A stretch of DNA of 13,404 nucleotides, from the NCBI GenBank assembly GCA_902796465.1, contig CADBPK010000002.1, positions 1 to 13,404 on the forward strand, read 5' to 3'. This document shows positions 1 to 5,638 of this stretch, piece by piece. The position numbers and the translations under genes are program-made. The stretch's first letter is position 1, and each line of letters starts with the position of its first letter. The DNA comes from an uncultured Erysipelotrichaceae bacterium. GTDB lineage: Bacteria; Bacillota_I; Bacilli_A; Erysipelotrichales; Erysipelotrichaceae. Under the pieces are notes generated by a model. The model searched no databases. It worked only from the letters and a program-made list of their open reading frames with translations, and was not told where the DNA came from.

Positions 1-84
1 GAAAGAGGGATTTGAACCCTCGCGCCGGTTTCCCGACCTATGCCCTTAGCAGGGGCACCTCTTCGGCCTCTTGAGTATTTCCTC
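1..84 (-). tRNA. tRNA-Ser(GCU), 3' end truncated by window edge
   Basis: Read on the minus strand from position 84, the sequence folds as a class II tRNA. The acceptor 5' strand is GAGGAAA, followed by TA and a D-stem CTC/GAG. The anticodon stem TGCCC/GGGCA carries the loop CTGCTAA (anticodon GCT, serine, reads AGC/AGU). A long variable arm (GGTCGGGAAACCGG) and a T-arm GAGGG-TTCAAAT-CCCTC follow. The matching acceptor strand begins TTTC at position 1. The last three stem bases, the discriminator and any encoded CCA lie outside the window. The long variable arm is the serine/leucine/tyrosine hallmark, and the anticodon decides serine. Confidence 0.95.
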
Positions 85-117
85 ATCTGCCAAAAGCACT
101 TATATTTTCAGCGCTTT

Positions 118-123
118 ATTATA
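118..123 (-). promoter_or_regulatory. -10 box of tRNA-Ser promoter
   Basis: On the minus strand there is a perfect TATAAT about 34 bases upstream of the mature tRNA 5' end. The best -35 candidate is TTGCAA, with a too-long spacer of about 20 bases, so the -35 is uncertain. The short AT-rich leader before the tRNA is normal for a processed tRNA precursor. Confidence 0.55.
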
Positions 124-225
124 CTAACATGCACTTGATGAGATTGCAAGAGGAAATTAAAAATTTACACAGAGTCCGGAAAAGAACTCAGGGTATGATG
201 CGGAGGGCTGTCCGTATCTGTATGT

Positions 226-231
226 TATAAT
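226..231 (+). promoter_or_regulatory. -10 box upstream of membrane protein/HAD operon
   Basis: A perfect TATAAT lies 29 bases before the start codon at 261, at a spacing that fits a short 5' leader. No convincing -35 hexamer sits 16-18 bases upstream, so the call rests on the -10 alone. Confidence 0.45.
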
Positions 232-260
232 ACCATCTGAGATCAGGAAGGATAATAACG

Positions 261-761
261 ATGCGTAAGAAACCTGTCACTTTGTATAATATCCTCTTTC
301 CTGTCTGGATCCTGATATGGGTGCCCAGCTATCTGTGGCTGACACTCATACCTGTCAATTATCTGATCGACAGGGCTGTCCTTTTCCTCGGACTTGGTGA
401 TCTGCAGGGGAAAAATGAATACTGCAGGAAACACACCTGGAAAATCTGCCTGACAGGGTTTCTGAGTGACTTTATCGGCAGTCTCTTTCTGTTTGTATTA
501 TTGCTGATAGGGGACAGATCGGATGGTCCGCTGCAAAGATGGATATACGGGGCAGCTTATAATCCGTATGAAAATGTTTTTTCCTTTGCCCTGATCCTGA
601 TGGCTGTATGTATCAGCGCTTTCTCGATTTACAGATTTGACAGGATCATTCTGGAGAAAACCGGAATCGGAAAAGAAAGAGCCCGGAAAGCCGCGCTTAT
701 TCTTGCAATATTCACGGCGCCGTTTCTCTTCTTCCTGCCGGGGAATCTTCTTTACAGATGA
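261..761 (+). CDS. small integral membrane protein, function unknown
   Basis: The 166-residue protein shows four hydrophobic stretches of helix length: about residues 11-35, 62-84, 105-125 and 143-164. Basic patches (MRKK at the N-terminus, KERARK at 138-143) are compatible with cytoplasmic loops. The start is supported by AGGAAGG (245-251), nine bases before the ATG. No catalytic or binding motif is visible and I do not recognise the family. It is followed after 12 bases by a HAD-type phosphatase with its own good ribosome site, so the two are probably co-transcribed. That pairing alone does not define a function. The protein is real judging from its ribosome site, its hydrophobic pattern and the lack of a better overlapping frame. 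Confidence 0.75.
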   Translation: MRKKPVTLYNILFPVWILIWVPSYLWLTLIPVNYLIDRAVLFLGLGDLQGKNEYCRKHTWKICLTGFLSDFIGSLFLFVLLLIGDRSDGPLQRWIYGAAYNPYENVFSFALILMAVCISAFSIYRFDRIILEKTGIGKERARKAALILAIFTAPFLFFLPGNLLYR

Positions 762-773
762 CGGAGGTATGTT

Positions 774-1508
774 ATGAAAATATTGATGAGTGATTACGAC
801 GGAACACTGCGCATTCATGAACCGCAGGGATCTTATATCCGTCCCGGTGATATCCGTGCCATAACTGCGTTTCAGAAAGCCGGCAACCTGTTCGGCATCT
901 GCACGGGCAGGCCTGTTTACTGGCTGAAAGAAGATCTGGATCCCCAGGTACGCATGGATCTGATCGTTGCTTCATCCGGAGCTGTTGTGGAGGACTGCAG
1001 GACGGGAACAACTCCGTTCCAGAAAGATCTGTCACGTGAAATGGTCGATAACCTGCTTGTTCGTCTCGAAGAATATGAAATGTTCTCCGTATACGGACAG
1101 GATGAACGGTATGTTGTGAAAAGCCGGAAATATCAAGAAAAATTAACGCCTGTAAAAGAAATACCGGACACGCCGATCTCGGGGATATCCATCTGTGCGG
1201 GCACTGTCGAAAAAGCAAAAACACTGAGTGATTATATTAATGATGCGTACGGAGACAGTGCTGTCGCATTCCAGAATATTGAATATATCGATATTATTCA
1301 TAAAGACTGTTCGAAAGGAACCGGTATCCTGAAGCTTAAGGAAATGCTGAAGCCTGAAGTGATCGCAGGGATCGGCGACAGTTTCAATGATATCCCGATG
1401 CTGGATGCCTGCGACATATCATTTACCTTTGATTTTTCCGATCCGCAAGTGCAGGAGCACGCAGATTATATCGTCCATTCCATTGAAGAGGCCATTGGGC
1501 TTCTCTGA
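774..1508 (+). CDS. HAD-superfamily hydrolase, Cof/YidA-type (subclass IIB) phosphatase
   Basis: The 244-residue cytosolic protein carries all four HAD motifs. Motif I is DYDGT (residues 7-11, nucleophile Asp7 and acid/base Asp9). Motif II is the threonine of CTGRP (Thr44). Motif III is the lysine in SKGTG (Lys181). Motif IV is GDSFND (201-206), which binds Mg2+. The cap inserted between motifs II and III marks the Cof-type C2 class, whose members dephosphorylate small phosphorylated metabolites such as sugar phosphates or flavin/pyridoxal phosphates. The actual substrate cannot be read from sequence. GGAGG at 763-767 with a six-base spacer fixes the start. The gene lies 12 bases after the membrane-protein gene and ends just before a strong terminator, so the two form a short operon. 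Length is slightly below the 260-280 residues usual for the family. Confidence 0.92.
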   Translation: MKILMSDYDGTLRIHEPQGSYIRPGDIRAITAFQKAGNLFGICTGRPVYWLKEDLDPQVRMDLIVASSGAVVEDCRTGTTPFQKDLSREMVDNLLVRLEEYEMFSVYGQDERYVVKSRKYQEKLTPVKEIPDTPISGISICAGTVEKAKTLSDYINDAYGDSAVAFQNIEYIDIIHKDCSKGTGILKLKEMLKPEVIAGIGDSFNDIPMLDACDISFTFDFSDPQVQEHADYIVHSIEEAIGLL

Positions 1509-1517
1509 CTTAAACTG

Positions 1518-1539
1518 AGCCGGTTATCCCGGCTTTTTT
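1518..1539 (+). terminator. Rho-independent terminator after HAD gene
   Basis: The inverted repeat AGCCGG (1518-1523) and CCGGCT (1529-1534) encloses a five-base loop and runs into six T residues (1534-1539). It lies about 10 bases after the HAD stop codon and closes the 261-1508 operon. Confidence 0.9.
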
Positions 1540-1593
1540 GATTTTCCATACTTTCCGCGAATAAAAAACATACAGGGAAAGTGAGGAATAAAA

Positions 1594-2484
1594 ATGATAT
1601 TTCATGAATTTGAACAGATGGCAAAGGACAGGATCACGGCATATCTTCCCCCGGCTTATGCGCAGGCTGAGATCAGTCTGGCAAAGGTCGAGAAACTGGG
1701 AAGTTCCTACAGCGGGCTTGTCGTGCGGAATGCGGAAGAAAAAGCCGCTCCTGTCATCAATCTGGAAAGATATTTTGCCATGGCGGAAAACGGGGAAGAT
1801 CCCGAATGTATTCTGCAGAAGATCGCCGGAGAAATAACCGATAATGAACTGAATATGGAAACAGGCTGGCTCCGAAAATACGGGATGGTGAAACAGAACC
1901 TGTTTCTCCGCCTCAGCAATTATGAGAGGAATAAGACAGTGATGGATAAAGTACCGTGTATCCGGATCGAGGATCTGGCACTGACATTTCATATCCGTTT
2001 CAGTCATCAGGATGCATCATTGTGCAGTGTCATGATCACCGGATCCATGCAGGATGATTATGGTATCAGTAAGAAGGAACTGTACGCAGATGCTCTTCAG
2101 AACAGCCCGTGCATATTTCCGGCTGTGCTGAAAAATCTGAGTGATGTGGTATGCCCGCCGGACTGGGCGGAAGGCCTGGAAGAAAATGAAAGCGGACAGA
2201 TCATGGTTCTGACAAACCGGGAAATGACAAACGGGGCATCCGCGCTGTTTTATCCGGATATGATGGAAAAGGTATCACAGGTAATGGGAGGGGATTACTA
2301 TGTACTCCCGTCCTCCATTCACGAACTGCTGCTGGTTCCCCACGGCATGACGGATGACTGGAAAATGCTGGAAAAGATCGTCGCGGAAGTGAACCGGAAT
2401 TGTGTGCCGCCGCATGAGATCTTATCCGGTCATGTATACTTTTACGATGCCGAAAAGGAACAGTTCAGAATAATGGAGACATAA
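1594..2484 (+). CDS. DUF5688 family protein
   Basis: The 296-residue soluble protein has no signal peptide or membrane segment. Its C-terminal part, including VLTNREMTNGASALFYPDMM (about residues 205-224) and YYVLPSSIHELLLVP (about 231-245), matches the pattern I know from DUF5688 proteins. These are common, often multicopy, in Lachnospiraceae and related gut Bacillota, and no biochemical role is established. The N-terminal half is mixed helical with a YERNK segment near its middle. GAGGA (1583-1587), six bases before ATG, supports the start. The gene stands alone between a terminator upstream and a convergent gene downstream. The family assignment comes from memory of conserved motifs. Confidence 0.8.
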   Translation: MIFHEFEQMAKDRITAYLPPAYAQAEISLAKVEKLGSSYSGLVVRNAEEKAAPVINLERYFAMAENGEDPECILQKIAGEITDNELNMETGWLRKYGMVKQNLFLRLSNYERNKTVMDKVPCIRIEDLALTFHIRFSHQDASLCSVMITGSMQDDYGISKKELYADALQNSPCIFPAVLKNLSDVVCPPDWAEGLEENESGQIMVLTNREMTNGASALFYPDMMEKVSQVMGGDYYVLPSSIHELLLVPHGMTDDWKMLEKIVAEVNRNCVPPHEILSGHVYFYDAEKEQFRIMET

Positions 2485-2486
2485 AA

Positions 2487-2510
2487 AGGAAGCGGATTTT
2501 TCCGCTTCCT
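2487..2510 (-). terminator. terminator of the minus-strand small gene; hairpin shared with the convergent DUF5688 end
   Basis: A ten-base-pair perfect stem, AGGAAGCGGA (2487-2496) with TCCGCTTCCT (2501-2510) around a TTTT loop, sits between two convergent genes. Read on the minus strand it is followed by TTTTTAT, a proper U-run, so it terminates the minus-strand gene ending at 2528. Read on the plus strand the bases after the stem (GTAATGTG) are not T-rich, so termination of the DUF5688 transcript here would be weak. The A-tract that provides the U-run overlaps the DUF5688 stop codon (2482-2484). Confidence 0.85.
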
Positions 2511-2527
2511 GTAATGTGTGCTGCAGA

Positions 2528-2878
2528 TCAGGCGAGATATGACCACTCGCTGGTTCCGTCATATGAGAGGGACTGCGGGGCGGTCATTTCCGCTTTGAGG
2601 ATTCTTCCGGAGACCTGTGTGATCGTAAAACCTGCTTTTACAAAGGAAAGCAGTTTGGCTTCTCTTGCGGTCACGTTTGCGCAGATCTCAGACGCAACGA
2701 TGCAGTTGTTGTCATCAAGAAAACAGAACCTGCCGTTATCAGCGGAAAGGCGGACTTTTTCTCCGATGTGAAAGCCGTGATCCGGCTGACTGACTGCAGT
2801 CAGGGTGATCCTGATGTTTTCACCAAGCTCTTCCCTGCGGGCATTTTCCGGCCCGCCGGTATTCAGAACATTTTCCAA
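2528..2878 (-). CDS. hypothetical protein, 116 aa, TTG start
   Basis: The 116-residue protein begins at a TTG codon (2876-2878). It is preceded seven bases away by AAAGGAGG, by far the best ribosome site in this frame. The longer in-frame ATG at 3055 would place the promoter described below inside the gene. The body has an alternating beta-like pattern (IRITLTAV, EKVRLSA, GRFCFLDDNNCIVASEI) and then a helix and a final strand (FTITQVSGRILKAEM). It resembles a small beta-barrel or OB/SH3-like domain, but I do not recognise a family. There is no signal peptide or membrane segment, and two cysteines lie near the middle. It is transcribed divergently from psuK-psuG and has its own promoter and terminator, so it is a single-gene unit. 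Confidence 0.75.
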   Translation of the reverse strand: MENVLNTGGPENARREELGENIRITLTAVSQPDHGFHIGEKVRLSADNGRFCFLDDNNCIVASEICANVTAREAKLLSFVKAGFTITQVSGRILKAEMTAPQSLSYDGTSEWSYLA

Positions 2879-2906
2879 AAGTTTACCTCCTTTTCCTATG
2901 TTTTTT

Positions 2907-2935
2907 GTTATACCCTGCCGGAACCGGCATTGCAA
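2907..2935 (-). promoter_or_regulatory. sigma-A-type promoter of the small minus-strand gene
   Basis: On the minus strand, TTGCAA (2930-2935) and TATAAC (2907-2912) are separated by exactly 17 bases. The predicted transcript starts near 2900, leaving a short leader that contains the AAAGGAGG site before the TTG start. The 14 bases just upstream of the -10 half of the spacer form a perfect inverted repeat, listed separately. Confidence 0.7.
2916..2929. promoter_or_regulatory. palindromic operator candidate inside promoter spacer
   Basis: TGCCGGAACCGGCA has six-base arms that are perfect inverted repeats around AA. It occupies 14 of the 17 spacer bases between the -35 and -10 boxes of the minus-strand promoter. 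A protein bound there would block RNA polymerase, the classical position of a repressor operator. It could also be a spurious GC-rich palindrome. Confidence 0.5.
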
Positions 2936-2948
2936 CAGAAGGGAAGTG

Positions 2949-2965
2949 AAGTTTTTAAAAAACTT
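2949..2965. repeat. AT-rich perfect inverted repeat
   Basis: AAGTTTTT and AAAAACTT are perfect eight-base arms around a single A. They lie between the divergent promoters of the small minus-strand gene and psuK. AT-rich palindromes of this form can be operators or simply bendable A/T-tract DNA, and the sequence does not decide which. Confidence 0.45.
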
Positions 2966-2970
2966 AAAAA

Positions 2971-2984
2971 TGTAAACGGATACA
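2971..2984. promoter_or_regulatory. cre/LacI-family-type operator box 1
   Basis: TGTAAACGGATACA fits the CcpA catabolite-responsive-element pattern (TGWAANCGNTNWCA-like) closely, with TGTA/TACA arms and a central CG. It lies between the divergent promoters and only two bases from a second such box. CcpA itself, or a LacI-family pathway regulator, would be the expected binder. That is inference. Confidence 0.5.
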
Positions 2985-2986
2985 TC

Positions 2987-3000
2987 TGAAAGCGCTTTCT
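2987..3000. promoter_or_regulatory. cre/LacI-family-type operator box 2
   Basis: TGAAAGCGCTTTCT contains the 12-base perfect palindrome GAAAGCGCTTTC (2988-2999) and differs by one end base from TGAAAGCGCTTTCA, the idealised CcpA/LacI-family site. It is centred about 68 bases upstream of the predicted psuK transcription start and about 93 upstream of that of the minus-strand gene. These are positions at which CcpA sites can activate. Confidence 0.6.
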
Positions 3001-3026
3001 GCATGCATGAATATTTTGAGGGTCTG

Positions 3027-3055
3027 TTGACACCGGAAAGGGGATACTCTATCAT
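3027..3055 (+). promoter_or_regulatory. sigma-A-type promoter of psuK-psuG
   Basis: A perfect TTGACA (3027-3032) is followed after 17 bases by TATCAT (3050-3055), giving a start near 3062 and a leader of about 40 bases. CATAAT (3053-3058) is an alternative -10 but would give a 20-base spacer. Confidence 0.75.
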
Positions 3056-3101
3056 AATCTTTAGCTTAATATATTAAACAATTATTTATAAAAGGAGCGT
3101 T

Positions 3102-4190
3102 ATGAACAGAGAGAATGAGATCCTGAACCTGATCCGTCAGAATCCGATGATCACACAGGATGAGATTGCGGAAAAGCTCGGCATCAAGAGAAGTACAGTC
3201 GGCGTTCATATCTCCCGGCTGGAAAAGAAGGGGATCATCCGCGGGCGCGGTTATCTGATCAACGAAGATACGTATGTGGCAGGTGTCGGCAGTCTGAATC
3301 TCGACATTTACGGAAAGAGCAGCGGCGATCTGAAAATCCACTATGATCATCCGGGGCATATATCCGCCAATATCGGCGGGGTTACGCACAATATTATGGA
3401 AAATCTTTCACGGCTTCAGGTTCCCGTACGCTTTGTGACTGCGGCGGGAAATGATCTGTTCGGAAAGATCCTGCTGAACGAATGCCGGGAAGCAGGCATA
3501 GATGTTTCGGAATCTGTGGAAATAGAAGACGCGTCATCCGGTGTCTTCATGCAGATACTGGACGATAAAAATGATATGTATCTTGCTTTGACAGAGATGC
3601 GGGTATTTGAACATCTGACACCTGAACTTCTGAAGACCAGGATGCCGATGCTGTGCGGTGCGGCCGCGGTCGTCTGTGATCCTGCACTGCCGGTTGAATC
3701 CCTGCGGTTTCTGACCGAACTGCCGGTTCCTGTTTTCATCGATCCGACAAGTGAAGCGCTGGCTGAGAAGATCCGCGATCTTGCGGGCGGATTCTATTTC
3801 ATCAAGCCGAATTTAAAAGAACTGTCCGTGCTGACCGGTATGGAAGTACATGATGAAAAAAGCGTCATGAAAGCAGGAAAAGCACTGCTTGAAAAGGGGA
3901 CCGGTGTTGTCTGTGTTTCCATGGGAGAAAAAGGGTGCATCTACATGGACGCGGAAGGACATTATTATAAGAGAAAACTGAAACCGGTCCGGAATATGGT
4001 CAATGCGTCAGGCGCGGGAGATGCTTTTATGGCAGCGATGGTATGCGGACATGTACGTCATATGGATACAAAACAGATGATCGATCATGCCATGGCGGCA
4101 GGAATAGCTGCGGTCATGAGTGAAAAAGTAATCAATCCGGCATTCAGTGCCGATCTGATAGAAACGATTTTAAAGGAGAGAAAAAAATGA
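3102..4190 (+). CDS. psuK: pseudouridine kinase with N-terminal winged-helix domain
   Basis: The 362-residue protein is a fusion. Residues 1-55 form a winged helix-turn-helix (helices about 3-13, 17-25 and 29-42, then a wing RGRGYLI at 48-53). Residues 57-360 form a PfkB/ribokinase-fold kinase. Visible kinase signatures are GVGSLNLDIY (61-70), the glycine pair in NIGGVTHN (90-97), and the anion-hole/catalytic GAGD (304-307, base Asp307). PsuK phosphorylates pseudouridine to pseudouridine 5'-phosphate in the cytosol. The specificity is assigned because the stop overlaps the start of psuG by four bases (ATGA-type coupling). AAAGGAG before the ATG supports the start. The N-terminal HTH is known in many PsuK-like kinases and could make the protein its own regulator. 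Upstream lie a strong promoter and two cre-like boxes. Confidence 0.9.
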   Translation: MNRENEILNLIRQNPMITQDEIAEKLGIKRSTVGVHISRLEKKGIIRGRGYLINEDTYVAGVGSLNLDIYGKSSGDLKIHYDHPGHISANIGGVTHNIMENLSRLQVPVRFVTAAGNDLFGKILLNECREAGIDVSESVEIEDASSGVFMQILDDKNDMYLALTEMRVFEHLTPELLKTRMPMLCGAAAVVCDPALPVESLRFLTELPVPVFIDPTSEALAEKIRDLAGGFYFIKPNLKELSVLTGMEVHDEKSVMKAGKALLEKGTGVVCVSMGEKGCIYMDAEGHYYKRKLKPVRNMVNASGAGDAFMAAMVCGHVRHMDTKQMIDHAMAAGIAAVMSEKVINPAFSADLIETILKERKK

Positions 4191-5101
4191 AGAAAGAGTA
4201 CCTCAGCATTTCAGAAGAAATTCAGACAGCGATCGATGAAGGAAAACCGGTCGTGGCATTGGAAAGCACCATTCTTTCCCACGGCATGCCGTATCCGCAG
4301 AATGTGGAGTTTGCCCACAAAGTGGAAGAGATCGTCAGGGCGGAAGGCGCGATTCCTGCGACAACAGCCATTATCGGCGGAAAACTGAAAGTCGGACTGA
4401 CTTCCGAAGAACTGGAAATTATGTGCAAGGCAGAGAATGTCGGCAAGGTATCCCGCAGGGATGTTGCGGTTTATCTGGCTTCCGGCATGACCGGCGCTAC
4501 TACAGTTGCTACAACGATGCTGATCGCGTCACTGGCCGGCATCCGTTTCTTCGCTACAGGCGGAATCGGCGGCGTTCACCGCAACGGGCAGGAAACCATG
4601 GACATCTCCGCTGACTTGCAGGAACTGGCCAACACGGATGTATGCGTTGTATGTGCCGGCTGCAAGCAGATCCTGGATATCGGCAGAACACTGGAATATC
4701 TGGAAACAATGGGCGTACCGGTTATCGGCTACAAAACTGACGACTTCCCGGCATTCTATTGTGAAAAGAGCGGCTTCGGCGTTGATTACCGCGCAGAAGA
4801 TCCGGAGATCATCGCAAAGATCATGAAGACCAAATGGGATCTCGGCCTCAAAGGCGGCGCGATCATCGGCAATCCGATCCCGCATGAATACGGACTTGAT
4901 TTCGATTATATGGAAAAAGTCATTTCCGCATCGATCGAAAAGGCAAACCAGAAGGGCATCCGCGGCAAGAATATTACCCCGTTCCTCCTGGCAGATATCA
5001 AAGACTCCACCGGCGGTGAATCCTTTGCGTCCAATCTGCAGCTTGCCTACAACAACGCAAGAGTTGCCAGTAAGATCTCCGTTGCCTACAGCAAGCTCTG
5101 A
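4187..5101 (+). CDS. psuG: pseudouridine-5'-phosphate glycosidase
   Basis: The 304-residue protein matches PsuG (IndA/YeiN) along its full length. The enzyme reversibly splits pseudouridine 5'-phosphate into uracil and ribose 5-phosphate by breaking the C-C glycosidic bond. Signature segments are VVALESTILSHGMPYPQN (22-39, Glu26), GKVSRRD (86-92, Lys87), the GGIGGVHR loop (about 126-133), and CAGCKQILD (156-164, Lys160). By position, Glu26, Lys87, Asp143 and Lys160 should correspond to E. coli Glu31, Lys93, Asp149 (metal site) and Lys166 (ring-opened ribose adduct). That alignment was done by eye. The start overlaps the psuK stop (4187-4190), with AAAGGAG just upstream inside psuK, so the two are coupled. 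The products feed uracil salvage and the pentose phosphate pathway. No pseudouridine transporter is present in the window. Confidence 0.96.
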   Translation: MKKEYLSISEEIQTAIDEGKPVVALESTILSHGMPYPQNVEFAHKVEEIVRAEGAIPATTAIIGGKLKVGLTSEELEIMCKAENVGKVSRRDVAVYLASGMTGATTVATTMLIASLAGIRFFATGGIGGVHRNGQETMDISADLQELANTDVCVVCAGCKQILDIGRTLEYLETMGVPVIGYKTDDFPAFYCEKSGFGVDYRAEDPEIIAKIMKTKWDLGLKGGAIIGNPIPHEYGLDFDYMEKVISASIEKANQKGIRGKNITPFLLADIKDSTGGESFASNLQLAYNNARVASKISVAYSKL

Positions 5102-5112
5102 TCCTGTACATG

Positions 5113-5139
5113 ACCGCTGTTATTCAGCGGTTTTTTCTT
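5113..5139 (+). terminator. psuG terminator, embedded in the end of the convergent gene
   Basis: ACCGCTG (5113-5119) and CAGCGGT (5125-5131) pair around TTATT and run into TTTTTT CTTTT. The hairpin lies 12 bases after the psuG stop. Its loop contains the stop codon of the convergent yolD-like gene (5120-5122) and its right arm and T-tract are coding on the minus strand. Confidence 0.9.
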
Positions 5140-5620
5140 TTCCGGCGGAAAGGATCCGGATGCGGATGATATCGTCGAATGAGATCTCCGTCTGATCCAG
5201 CAGGATCCTGCGCATGACAGGATCTGTCCGGCGGACGATGCCCGTATACGGGATGCACTGTCCTTTAGAGAGATATGCTTCATTATGGGGATCCCCGCAT
5301 GGGACAAACACCGTGATCTCAGCGGTGACGTGGTTTCTGCGCGCTTCTTTTCCGACAGACGTCAGCCGCCACAGCTGTGTGATCCGGCTGTTCAGTTCCC
5401 GCAGCTCATCCGGATCCGGATCGGGTCTGCGTGTATATGGGACTTCCTTTGACAGGATCTCATTGTCAAATCCTTTCAGTGCCGCAAACGGCAGGAACAG
5501 CTTGGCACGCTGCCCCGGACGCATCTGCGGATGTTTCAGGGAAAAATAGTCCCCGTTATGGACCGGTCTGCCCTGCATAAGGACAGAGGTATATTTAAAT
5601 GACTGCGTGGTCTGATTCAT
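5120..5620 (-). CDS. YolD-like family protein, partner of the Y-family polymerase
   Basis: The 166-residue protein has two blocks typical of clostridial YolD-like proteins. HPQMRPGQRAKLFLPFAALKGFD (residues about 29-51) matches the family's HPQMS..DRAAQFSPFAALTGYD pattern. The C-terminal YTGIVRRTDPVMRRILLDQ...ISFDDIIRIRIL (about 124-156) matches the small beta-barrel ending in a 'fDDII.I' strand. YolD-like proteins are typically encoded next to UvrX/UmuC-type translesion polymerases and are thought to assist or regulate them. Here the gene follows the polymerase after 18 bases. AGAGGA, six to seven bases before the ATG (5618-5620), supports the start. The last few codons carry the psuG terminator on the other strand. 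The function as polymerase accessory is inference from family and position. Confidence 0.82.
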   Translation of the reverse strand: MNQTTQSFKYTSVLMQGRPVHNGDYFSLKHPQMRPGQRAKLFLPFAALKGFDNEILSKEVPYTRRPDPDPDELRELNSRITQLWRLTSVGKEARRNHVTAEITVFVPCGDPHNEAYLSKGQCIPYTGIVRRTDPVMRRILLDQTEISFDDIIRIRILSAGKEKTAE

Positions 5621-5638
5621 AGTTTTCCTCTCATATGA

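Noticed and set aside
1..260. tRNA gene as integration site of a mobile element
   Set aside because: No integrase, direct repeat or foreign-looking gene lies next to the tRNA within the window.
1510..2007. 165-codon minus-strand open frame opposite the DUF5688 gene
   Set aside because: The sense gene has a ribosome site and family motifs. The antisense frame has neither.
2514..2771. Plus-strand frame opposite the 116-residue minus-strand gene
   Set aside because: The minus strand has the TTG start with AAAGGAGG, a promoter and a terminator. The plus frame has none of these.
2879..3055. N-terminal extension of the minus-strand small protein to an ATG at 3055
   Set aside because: It would cover the TTGCAA/TATAAC promoter, the palindromes and the ribosome site, and the added residues look like translated regulatory DNA.
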